The notes below the pieces were generated by a model, which saw nothing but the letters and a program-made list of their open reading frames with translations, did no database searches and was not told the origin of the DNA. Both the position numbers and the translations under genes were made by a program. Positions 17,329 to 25,484 of a DNA stretch of 64,000 nt are shown here, in pieces. Positions within the stretch are counted from its first letter, which is position 1; each line of letters begins with the position of its first letter. Origin of the DNA: CAVSUB01 sp963730995 (GTDB lineage: Bacteria; Acidobacteriota; Vicinamibacteria; Vicinamibacterales; 2-12-FULL-66-21); NCBI GenBank assembly GCA_963730995.1, contig CAVSUB010000001.1, positions 1,364,001-1,428,000 on the forward strand. The letters are read 5' to 3'.

Positions 17329-18909
17329 TCAGGCGCTCATGAGCGCGCGCGCCAGGATGTGGACGCTGGCAATCAGCGCCAGGGCGATCCAGTAGGACGC
17401 GTACCACGTACGCCAGCGGGCCATGCGCGCCAGGTAAGGCGCGCCGACACACGCAAAGAACAGCAGCACGGGGAGCATGACGTCACGCTGGCGGTACGAC
17501 AGGTTGATCAGCAGGTACTGCGCGAAGTAGACCGCCGAAAAGAACCAGAGGAACACCACGCCGAATCTCGTCTCGGTCCGCGTCACGATGCGCCATCCGG
17601 TCGCGCCGAGCCCCACGACGATCACCGGCAGGAGACCGTACCAGACGAGCATGCCTGGGAAGAGCAGGTAGTCGCCGGCTTGCAGGACCCTGAAGTGCCA
17701 GTCGTTCGGCAGAATCCAGACGAACGGTCCGTACAGCCGCCGGAAGAGATTTGCAAAAGAGGAAACGATGGTGCCGGCGATCGCGAACCGCCCGCTCTGC
17801 GGTCCTAAATGCACGGGGACCATGATCGGATCATGGTCCCCCGCCATCATCTTCGTAGACTTGGATGCGATCCGAACCCGATCGAACAGCCCGGCGGCGT
17901 AATGACTCATCGCCGGAGTGTCCAGGACGTACGACACGTTGGACGCCACCATGATTGCCGATGGGGGCCACGAGGCGCGCGCGAGCACGACCTCGCCCGT
18001 CAAAAAGACTGCGGCCACCAGCACTGCCGCAGTCGCGCGCTGGAACATCGGCACTCGCAGGAGCCGCAGGAAAACCACCGTCGCGATGAACGCGAACTCG
18101 AGATACGCGAACGAATAGAACCTGCCGCTCCTGAGGTAGAGGGCAGCCACCAGGCCCGCGAGCGCGTACAGACCCATCGCATACGGCCTCCGTTCGACCG
18201 TGAGCCGAACGATGACCCACACCAGCAGAACGGTCCCGAAGATGATCGAGGGATCCTTCAGGAGATCGACCGCCGCCAACGCGATGAGCGACGGGTGCAG
18301 CGCAACTGCCAGGCCGAGGACGAGAGCGGCTGAGGGCAGTATGATCCGGGCAATCCCGAACATCAACGGCGCCGCCAGGGCGATCATGGCGCAGTTCATC
18401 ACCTGCAGCCCGAAGAGGTCCGTATGGAGATAACGGATCGCAGCGGCGAACAGATAGTAGTGCGAGACGTCGTAGCTCCCGAAGACGATCACCGGATGCA
18501 TGTCCAGGTGAAACGCGCTCGCCGCCAGCTCTCCCCCCTTCGTGAAGTAGGTCGTGGAGTCGGGACCCAGGAACGGGCCGCCCTCCCGCACCCCGAGCGC
18601 GTAGCAGGCCGTCACGGCCAGGCACCGGGCCAGCAGCGCCCAGATGAAGAGATTCAGGCTCGTGCCGCGGTGTGCGGCATCCTCTGTGGCAGCGATCAGC
18701 AGCGCCGCACCCGCGGCGACGGCAACCACGAGCAGATAGGAGGACGTGACGCCGGGCAGGAACTGGGGGAGCAACAACGCGACAGCCAGCCCGGCCAGGC
18801 CCATCTGGAGGAGCCGCGAATGGTGCACCACCACTCGCGCCCGGGCCGCGCCGTCGGCCGCGACGCCGGGAAGAACGGTTGCCGGCCGCCGGATCGACTC
18901 AGACCCCAA
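17329..18909 (-). CDS. Polytopic GT39-like membrane glycosyltransferase
   Basis: The protein of up to 526 residues has about 10-12 membrane helices and a large loop after the first pair containing GPDSTTYFTKGG and DMHPVIVFGSYDVSHYY. This layout resembles GT-C enzymes using polyprenyl-phosphate sugars, but also EPS polymerase-like proteins; the exact reaction is not assignable. The annotated start is a TTG at 18909 overlapping the asparagine synthase stop by 11 bases. Starts farther in, ahead of the first helix, are possible, so the N terminus is uncertain by up to 35 residues. Confidence 0.72.
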   Translation of the reverse strand: MGSESIRRPATVLPGVAADGAARARVVVHHSRLLQMGLAGLAVALLLPQFLPGVTSSYLLVVAVAAGAALLIAATEDAAHRGTSLNLFIWALLARCLAVTACYALGVREGGPFLGPDSTTYFTKGGELAASAFHLDMHPVIVFGSYDVSHYYLFAAAIRYLHTDLFGLQVMNCAMIALAAPLMFGIARIILPSAALVLGLAVALHPSLIALAAVDLLKDPSIIFGTVLLVWVIVRLTVERRPYAMGLYALAGLVAALYLRSGRFYSFAYLEFAFIATVVFLRLLRVPMFQRATAAVLVAAVFLTGEVVLARASWPPSAIMVASNVSYVLDTPAMSHYAAGLFDRVRIASKSTKMMAGDHDPIMVPVHLGPQSGRFAIAGTIVSSFANLFRRLYGPFVWILPNDWHFRVLQAGDYLLFPGMLVWYGLLPVIVVGLGATGWRIVTRTETRFGVVFLWFFSAVYFAQYLLINLSYRQRDVMLPVLLFFACVGAPYLARMARWRTWYASYWIALALIASVHILARALMSA

Positions 18910-20836
18910 CGAGCGCTCCGGGACTCCCGACAGAGGCCGGGCACGAGGTCGGACGCGCGTCGATGAACATGCGATGCCAGGATTCGAACATCAGCAGGTT
19001 CCAGAGCTGATAGTGCCAGGAGCGCACGCCGCGCGTGTGTTCGTCGAGGAGACGACGAACCACGTGCTCGTGGAAGTACCCTCGCTGACGCAGACTGTCG
19101 CTCAGCAGCACGTCGTAGGCGAGATCCTTGAGCTCGTGCCGGAACCAGTGGTCGAGCGGCACGCCGAAGCCCATTTTCGGCCGCTCGATGATCTCTTTCG
19201 GCAGCAGCGGCTTGACGGCTTCCTTGAGAATGTATTTCTTGATCGCGCCGTTCATCTTCAGTCCAGATGGCAGACTCGCCGCAAACTCCATCAGAGGATG
19301 GTCCAGGAGCGGCGACCGTCCCTCCAAGCCGTGTGCCATGGTCGCGATATCGACCTTCACGAGGAGGTCGTCGGGCAGGTAGTTGTTGACGTCGACGTCG
19401 AGCGTCGCGTCCACGAAATCAGGCGCGTCGGACTCCGCATACGAGCGAAGGAGAATATCGGACGCATCGCCGCCCGCGACTTCCTGAAACTCCGCCCGGC
19501 AGAGCTCGGACTTGAGCAGCGGCTGGAAGTGGGACATCCAGCGCACGTATCGCCGCTCGCGGCCCTCGCCGAGCGCTTCGAGAAAACGCTTCCCTCTCGA
19601 CATGACGCTCTTCGAGGTCCCGGACGCAGGCACCATGCGGGCAACGAGATCGAGCGGCCGTCGGAGCACCGGCGGGATCTCGTCGAAGCGGCTGGCGAGG
19701 ACGTTGGCTCGATAGCGCTCGTACCCCGCAAAGTTCTCGTCGCCCGCGTCCCCGTTGAGCGCGACCGTGACATACCGGCGCGTCAGCTCGGAGAGGAGGA
19801 ACGTCGGAATGGCCGACGAGTCCGCGAACGGCTCGTTGTAGTGCCACACCAGACGGGGAAGGATCTCCAGCGCGTTCGGCCGGACAACGAACTCCTCGTG
19901 CTGCGTCTCGTAGCGTTTCGCCACGAGACGCGCGTACTCGAGCTCGTCGTATTCCTTTTCCTGGAAACCGATCGAGAACGTGCGGACCGGCGCCGCGCCG
20001 AGCTCCGACATGAGCGCGACGATCGCCCCGGAATCGATGCCGCCGCTCAGGAAGGCGCCAAGCGGAACGTCGCTGACCAGCCGGATCCTGACCGCTTCGC
20101 GAAGCCGCGACCTGAGCTCGTCGACTGCCTCCGCCTCCGTGATGTTGCGCTTGGTGCCGTAGCTGAGCTTCCAATAGCGGCGGACCGTGACACGCCCGTC
20201 CTCCACCAGGAGGTAGTGCGCCGGCGGCAGCTTGTGCACGCCCTCGAACGCGGACATCGGCGCCGGGACGTACTGATAGGTCAGGTACGCGGACAGCGCC
20301 GCCGGATTGGGAGTCGAAGAGAAGGACGGATCGGCGAGGAACGCCTTCGGCTCGGAGGCGAACGCGAGCCCGTCCGAGTCGTTGGTGTAGAAGAGGGGCT
20401 TCTTGCCGAGACGATCGCGCGCGACCAGCAGCCGGCGTCGTGGCTCGTCCCAGATCGCGAACGCGAACATGCCGCGCAGGCGACTGATGCACTCCACGCC
20501 GTATTCGCGATACGCATAGAGAATGACCTCGCTGTCCGTATGGCTCCGGAAGCGATGGCCGCGCGCTTCGAGCTCCGATCGAAGCTCCAGGAAGTTGTAG
20601 ATTTCGCCGTTGAACGTGAGCCAGATCTGACCGTCGGCCGTCGACATCGGCTGTGCGCCGGCCTCGCTCAGGTCGATGATGGCCAGCCGGCGATGACCCA
20701 GGCCGGCATGATTCCGCGTCCAGACGCCCGATCCGTCCGGTCCGCGGTGGGCAATCAGATCGCACATGCCCTGCACGAGGGCTGCAGACACCGGGCGCTC
20801 CGACACGTAGTTGATCCGGCCGGCAATGCCACACAC
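18899..20836 (-). CDS. asnB: Glutamine-hydrolysing asparagine synthase family amidotransferase
   Basis: The 645-residue protein starts at a GTG giving M-C-G-I-A-G, which exposes the catalytic Cys2 of a class II glutamine amidotransferase. Further motifs are RGPDGSG, GHRRLAIIDLS, FNGEIYNF and, near residue 265, the pyrophosphate loop LSGGIDSG of the synthetase domain. Family members make asparagine, but copies inside polysaccharide loci are thought to amidate uronic acids or related substrates; which applies here is open. It lies three bases from the GT4 gene and overlaps the next membrane protein, so the three form an operon. Confidence 0.88.
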   Translation of the reverse strand: MCGIAGRINYVSERPVSAALVQGMCDLIAHRGPDGSGVWTRNHAGLGHRRLAIIDLSEAGAQPMSTADGQIWLTFNGEIYNFLELRSELEARGHRFRSHTDSEVILYAYREYGVECISRLRGMFAFAIWDEPRRRLLVARDRLGKKPLFYTNDSDGLAFASEPKAFLADPSFSSTPNPAALSAYLTYQYVPAPMSAFEGVHKLPPAHYLLVEDGRVTVRRYWKLSYGTKRNITEAEAVDELRSRLREAVRIRLVSDVPLGAFLSGGIDSGAIVALMSELGAAPVRTFSIGFQEKEYDELEYARLVAKRYETQHEEFVVRPNALEILPRLVWHYNEPFADSSAIPTFLLSELTRRYVTVALNGDAGDENFAGYERYRANVLASRFDEIPPVLRRPLDLVARMVPASGTSKSVMSRGKRFLEALGEGRERRYVRWMSHFQPLLKSELCRAEFQEVAGGDASDILLRSYAESDAPDFVDATLDVDVNNYLPDDLLVKVDIATMAHGLEGRSPLLDHPLMEFAASLPSGLKMNGAIKKYILKEAVKPLLPKEIIERPKMGFGVPLDHWFRHELKDLAYDVLLSDSLRQRGYFHEHVVRRLLDEHTRGVRSWHYQLWNLLMFESWHRMFIDARPTSCPASVGSPGALVGV

Positions 20837-20839
20837 GGG

Positions 20840-22048
20840 TCAGTCCCTCCTTCCCGCATGCACGGGATCGGCGTGTGCAGTTCTACGGCGATCCGGCAGA
20901 ACTGAGGTAGAGGCAACAAGCCGGCTGTACACGGCTTCGTACGAACGGACCATCGCGTTCATCTCGTATTTCTCGTGAACGTATCGACGCGCGCGTTCAC
21001 CCATCGCTCGGGCCGTGTGACTGTCGCCAAGGAGCCGTGCGATCGCGCGTTCGAGCGCCACTGCATCCGCCGGCGGCACGAGAAGACCCGTCACCCCGTC
21101 GGACACCGCTTCCACGTTTCCACCCACGGCGGTCGCAACCACCGCCTTGCCTGCCGCCATCGCCTCGAGCAGCGCGTTCGAATAGCCCTCCTGCAGCGAG
21201 GGATGCACGTAGACGTCGGCCAGCGCAAGCAGCGCAGGAACATCAGGCCGCACACCCAGGAATCGCACGGAGTGGCGGATGTTCAGGTCGTCGCAGATGC
21301 GCTCGATCTCCGCTCGAAAAACACCGTCGCCCGCCAGCAGCGCGACGGCCGAGGGGAACTCGACGAGCACCTGACTCCAGGCCCGCAGGAAATACTCGTG
21401 CCCCTTGTAGCGGATGAAGTTGGACACGACAATCACGCATGGACGGCCCGCGACGTCAAGCGATGCGGCGAGGTCCTGGTCCGGCGCCTTGCCGAACCGC
21501 GTCAAATCGAGACCGTTCGGAATCACGATGACGTCCGACGGGCGGACGTGCTCGCGGGCTATCGTGTCCGCACGGACGGCCTCCGAGTTCGCGATGAACA
21601 GGTCCGTCATCCGGTTGGCGATCGACTCGAGAGCCGCATAGTGGGGCTTGCCGGTCTTGAACAGGCCGAGACTGCGACGGCTCGCGATGACGATCGGAAC
21701 CCCCGCCGCGCGCCCGACGAAAGTGCCCAGAATGTACGCCCAGAAGAGCATCCCGTGCATGACCGCCGGACGCTCTCGTCGAAAGAGCTGCCACAGACCG
21801 CTCACCAGGCGCCACCCGCCGAGCACATTGGGAAGGTATTTGAACCGCGTCGAGCGCAGCCCGCAGAACCCCATCGAGTGGACGGCAATTCCGCTCGCCC
21901 GCAGCCTCGAGGCCAGGGGACCGGGCGCCGCGAGGCAGCAGACGATCGGTTGGAACATCCGTCTATCGAGGCGTGTGGCGAGCTCGACGAGTTGCGTTTC
22001 CGTTCCGCCGACGTCGAGCGTCCCTATCAGGAACAGAACCTTGACCAT
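20840..22048 (-). CDS. Glycosyltransferase family 4
   Basis: The 402-residue protein is a GT-B enzyme: N-terminal VKVLFLIGTLDVGGTETQLV, a central VIPNGLDLTRF, and the C-terminal nucleotide-binding HPSLQEGYSNALLEAMAAGKAVVATAVGG with the EX7E-like glutamates. It would transfer a hexose to the growing repeat unit at the cytoplasmic face. The ATG at 22048 is preferred because it directly precedes the first strand. A GTG at 22099 overlapping the upstream gene is the alternative. It belongs to a leftward operon with the zinc-ribbon methyltransferase upstream and asnB downstream. Confidence 0.85.
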   Translation of the reverse strand: MVKVLFLIGTLDVGGTETQLVELATRLDRRMFQPIVCCLAAPGPLASRLRASGIAVHSMGFCGLRSTRFKYLPNVLGGWRLVSGLWQLFRRERPAVMHGMLFWAYILGTFVGRAAGVPIVIASRRSLGLFKTGKPHYAALESIANRMTDLFIANSEAVRADTIAREHVRPSDVIVIPNGLDLTRFGKAPDQDLAASLDVAGRPCVIVVSNFIRYKGHEYFLRAWSQVLVEFPSAVALLAGDGVFRAEIERICDDLNIRHSVRFLGVRPDVPALLALADVYVHPSLQEGYSNALLEAMAAGKAVVATAVGGNVEAVSDGVTGLLVPPADAVALERAIARLLGDSHTARAMGERARRYVHEKYEMNAMVRSYEAVYSRLVASTSVLPDRRRTAHADPVHAGRRD

Positions 22049-22082
22049 CGCCGTCGCAGGGAGCGCGGCCGGAGCCGGGATC

Positions 22083-23063
22083 TCAGACACCGAGTGCACG
22101 TGCGCCCCGCACCGCTACTGGAAACGGCTCGCGCGAGATGTCGACGAATCCGGCTTCCCGGAACCAGCCTTCGACCTCGTCGTACGTGTGCTTCCACTGA
22201 TACCGCGGCGAGTACCAATCGAAGGTGTCCAGCCAGCGCCATTCCGGATCGGGGTTGATGCTCGTCGGGAACAGCTTGACGGTCACCCACCCGACGATCG
22301 GGAGGCGGTGCACGTGATAGAGCGGGATCGCCACCTTTGATGCCTTGAGCAGGAGGGCCTTCGGCAGCCGCGGTGTCACCATGCGAAGCAGCTCACCACC
22401 GATCATGACCCTCAAACTCGTCGCGTACACCCAGATGACGATCGAACCGCCAGGCTTCACCAGCCTCGACAGGCTGAGAAAGGCCCGCTTCGTGTCCGGG
22501 GTGTGATGCAGGACCCCGATACTGTAGACCACGTCGAAAGTGCCGTCGGCGAACGGCAGGTTCATGATGTCGGCCTGGTAGAACGACACGTTCGAGTGAT
22601 GGCCGAGGTTGCGCGCCGCAGCCTCGACGGCCGTGCTCAGATCGATCGCGTGGACCTCGGCGCCCGCGTTGATGCAGACCTCCGCGAACCGCCCCATCCC
22701 GCAGCCGGCATCGAGGACACGCTTGCCGCGAAGACTCTCGAGCGACAGCCCGGTCTTCTCCACGAACGTGTCTTTGCTGCGCGTGGTGCCGTTGGCGGAG
22801 TCGAGCTGCGCCTGGGCGAATGTGTTCCACTGGTACCCGAAGGATCCGGTGTAGTGCTCCGAGGCAACGAAGCGGGCAACGCCATCGATGATCGGAAAGG
22901 CCGCGCCGCAGGCCGGGCACTTCCACCCGGCGGTGCCAGGTGGCACCCCTGCGGGAGAGCCGAGCGGGTCGGAGGGGTTCCCGCGAGCGGTCGAGCGGGG
23001 CTCCGACGCGGGACCCCGGTCAATGTCCAGGCTGGTGTGTCCACACTTGACGCACTTCAGCAC
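22083..23063 (-). CDS. Methyltransferase with N-terminal zinc-ribbon (Trm112-like) domain
   Basis: The 326-residue protein begins with a split zinc ribbon: C-V-K-C near residues 4-7 and CPACG near 50, followed by FPIIDGVARF, the usual Trm112-like pattern. The catalytic core follows with VLDAGCGMGRFAEVC, VHAIDLSTAV and VYSIGVLHHTPDT. Fused ribbon-methyltransferases are common in lipopolysaccharide and EPS loci and probably act on sugar-lipid intermediates. Between the two Cys pairs sits an unusual Pro/Ser/Gly-rich insert of about 35 residues. It is first in the leftward operon to the GT4 gene. Confidence 0.85.
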   Translation of the reverse strand: MLKCVKCGHTSLDIDRGPASEPRSTARGNPSDPLGSPAGVPPGTAGWKCPACGAAFPIIDGVARFVASEHYTGSFGYQWNTFAQAQLDSANGTTRSKDTFVEKTGLSLESLRGKRVLDAGCGMGRFAEVCINAGAEVHAIDLSTAVEAAARNLGHHSNVSFYQADIMNLPFADGTFDVVYSIGVLHHTPDTKRAFLSLSRLVKPGGSIVIWVYATSLRVMIGGELLRMVTPRLPKALLLKASKVAIPLYHVHRLPIVGWVTVKLFPTSINPDPEWRWLDTFDWYSPRYQWKHTYDEVEGWFREAGFVDISREPFPVAVRGARALGV

Positions 23064-23201
23064 CGCAACCTCGTGTCGATCTTCAATCTCGGAGTACCTG
23101 GAAATTCGTTCAGAGAACGACCATGACGGCGAGCACTCGCAACTCTCAAACCGTTACTTTACTGGTAGATACCGAGAGGGTCAAGGCGCGGAAGCGCCTG
23201 T

Positions 23202-25122
23202 CTAGGGCGTCAGGTTCGATCGCGGACAGTAGGCCCTGATGAAGAATGGCGGGTCTCCGATCTTGAGCCCAGGATCTTTCACCGGCCCGAAAATGGCGCA
23301 GGTCGAGTAGTTGGCTTCGATCCAGCGCATCACGCGCTGCGCGTAGTCCCGGCCGAACACCGCGGGACCGAACTCCGCAGTCGGACGATTCGGGATCAGG
23401 ATGAGCGCCGTGCCTGCGTCGCGAAGCTGCCGGATCGCGCGTTCCTCTTGCTGCGCATCGAGGTAGCCCGGCGTGACGATCTCCTCGCGCAGCGGGTTTC
23501 TTCTCGCGCTCAGGAAGTCAATCGATGTGCCCTCGGGCATCACCGCAATGGCATCGTCCGGGTCCGTGGTCCGGGCGATGTAGTCGAGGGCTTCGTTGAA
23601 CGCCTGTCCCATGTCCGGCTCGGCGACGAGGGTGCCGCGAGCCGTGGCAATCGGGACGGTGCTGCGGGTCTGGTATCGATACGCCAGCACGCCTCCGTTG
23701 ATGACTGCTGCGCCGGCCAGCAGCGTCAAGGCGATCGTGCGAGCCACGCTGCCGGCACGCGCATCCCGGAAGCGGCCCGCGAAGGGGCCCACCCAGAGAT
23801 ACGTGAAGATGACGACCGACATCGGCAGCACGTACGACGCATAGGCCCCGCCGCTCCGCACGTGCAGAATCAGCCGCGCGAGGCTCGCCAGCGCGAAGAT
23901 CGTGAAGACGCCCAGGACGCGGACCGACGTGCCGGCCGACCGGCCCTCGCGGCGCAACGTTGCCGCCAGCATCAGCAGGAACCCGACCAGCAGGAACGGC
24001 ATCGCCAAGTACGGACCCTTGTCTCGATCGAGTCCGGTCGTGATGCCCATTACGATAACCAGGCCGACGGCGGCGGCGACCATGGGCCCTGGACTGGACA
24101 GCGCGCCGGCCGGACCGGCAGGGCCTGTCGCCAGACCGCTCGATACGGGACGGGCTCTCATCCGGGCGACGAGGACGCTGATCGCAGCCACGATCGTCCC
24201 CAGCGTCACGACTTTCACCGTCGCGATCAGCATCCGCTCGAGCGATCTGACGGGGTTCCCGAGCCCGGACACCTGCTTGTTGAAGTACGCCAGCTCGGGG
24301 GGAATGTTGTAGAGGAGCAGCCAGCTGTCCGAGACGAGCGCCGGCCAGCCGACCCGCGCCGCAATGACGGCGTACACGCCGATGGGGAGGGCAAGAGCGG
24401 GAGCGCAAAAAGCGAAGGCGAACACTAGTCCTCGCCGAGCATCCGGGTACGTGCTCAGCACGGCCGCCCCTATGCCTGCCGCCATTGCCGCAACACCCAT
24501 CTCGGTCTTGGCGAGGGTCGCGAGGCCGGCGACGAAACCTGCGGCCGCGAATGCAGCCAGCCCCTCGCGGTAGCGCATCGCACGTTCGTTGACCCGTTTC
24601 ACCGTCATCACGAGCATCGCCAGCGTGATCAGTCCGAGCGTCGCGCCATGCAGCGAGTTGTACCGAGTACGGCAGGATGTAGTTCCCGGCCGGTTTGAAC
24701 ATGCAAAGCGACATCACGTGCAGCGTCGCAACACCCGTTGCCGCTGGGTCCATGATCCGGCGCCCCAGCCAGTACACGAGCCCGAGCACGATCGTGGCGC
24801 TGACGATGCCGTCGGCGTAGAGGATGGTGAGGGACGGGCCGAACAGCCGATAGAGACCGGCGTGCAGCCAGGGCGAGAGCGGCCCGTAGATGTGGCGGAC
24901 GTCCGAGTAGAGGTGCTCGCCGCTCAGGAGCCGGAGCGGCTGATTCATCTCGCGGCCGATATCCACGATCGGATCTGCCCAGCGCTGCCACGACGTCAGG
25001 AGCAACAGCACGAACGAGGCGGCAAGGACGATGAGCCACGTCACATCCCGACTGGCCGCGTCGCGGAAACGGCGGCGAACGGCGGCGACGGGCTGACGGG
25101 CGTCTTGCGCGGGTTCGGCCAC
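23202..25122 (-). pseudogene. GT39-like polytopic glycosyltransferase, one +1 frameshift
   Basis: Two overlapping frames make one protein of about 639 residues. The N-terminal frame runs through WADPIVDIGREMN, YGPLSPWLHA and GNYILPYS; the C-terminal frame resumes YNSLHGATLGLITLAMLV and ends at 23202. Removing one G at 24663-24664 (minus strand TAC TCG [G] TAC AAC) joins them without loss of any residue. The layout (first loop with a D-[IV]-G-R-E acidic motif, about 10 helices, C-terminal periplasmic domain) is that of GT-C lipid-linked sugar transferases. The start is uncertain: the GTG at 25122 is in frame; an ATG at 25215 adds a Pro-Leu-Glu repeat encoded by a minisatellite. Confidence 0.75.
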
Positions 25123-25149
25123 AGCGGATGGATCATCGCTTACGGACAG

Positions 25150-25256
25150 GAAAGGTTCCAGGGGTTCCAGGGTTCCAGGGGTTCCAAGGGGTTCCAGGGG
25201 TTCGAGGGGTTCCAAGGGGTTCCAGCGGTTCGAGACGTTCGAGGCGTTCGACGGGA
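25150..25256. repeat. GGTTCCAGG minisatellite
   Basis: About ten imperfect tandem units of the type GGTTCCA(G/A)GG, degenerating to GGTTCGAGG at the right end, fill this stretch. On the minus strand it encodes a Glu-Pro-Leu repeat that could prolong the GT39-like protein by up to 31 residues. Unit spacing alternates between about 8 and 16 bases. It is not a CRISPR array: there are no unique spacers. Confidence 0.8.
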
Positions 25257-25280
25257 GCGATTGCGCCGAGGAGAACGCCC

Positions 25281-25310
25281 AAAAGAAAGAGCGGGGTCCC
25301 GCGACCCCGC
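25281..25310 (-). terminator. Hairpin terminator downstream of the FN3 gene
   Basis: On the minus strand a perfect GCGGGGTC..GACCCCGC stem with a four-base loop (25291-25310) is followed by TCTTTCTTTT. It belongs to the GTAG/CTAC hairpin family (CCTAC at 25310-25314). It lies beyond the dispersed element that follows the FN3 gene and would stop leftward transcription before the GT39-like gene. Confidence 0.65.
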
Positions 25311-25340
25311 CCTACGATTCGAACGATCTTCCACTCCAGG

Positions 25341-25484
25341 CGCGCCAAGGGCGCGCCACGCCGGCCAGCCTTCGCTGAAGCTACGGCGGCCCGCCGGAGC
25401 CTTGGCGAAGGCGGGAGCGGAGCGGGGCATGGGGCCCCCGCGAGCGACGGCGAGAGGGGGTCCGGCGGGGCGAAGCCCCCCGGT
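25341..25484 (-). repeat. Dispersed GC-rich palindromic element, copy 2, with nested insertion
   Basis: This is the element of 10967-11063 in inverted orientation: GCGCGCC hairpin at the left, then GGAGCGGAGCGGGGC, GGCCCCCGCGAGCGACGGCGA and GGCGGGGCGAAGCCCCCCGG at the right. Between the GCGCGCC hairpin and the GGAGCGG module it carries about 47 extra bases with their own inverted ends (CCTTCGC..GCGAAGG at about 25368-25412). It starts at the base following the stop codon of the FN3 gene. Confidence 0.8.

Noticed and set aside
18746..20905. 719-codon rightward open frame opposite asnB
   Set aside because: It is antisense to a full-length asparagine synthase. Its translation is Arg/His/Asp-rich with no domain, as expected for the shadow of a GC-rich gene.
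25150..25256. Possible CRISPR array
   Set aside because: The units are about 8-16 bp, contiguous and without unique spacers. It is a minisatellite, and no cas genes occur in the window.
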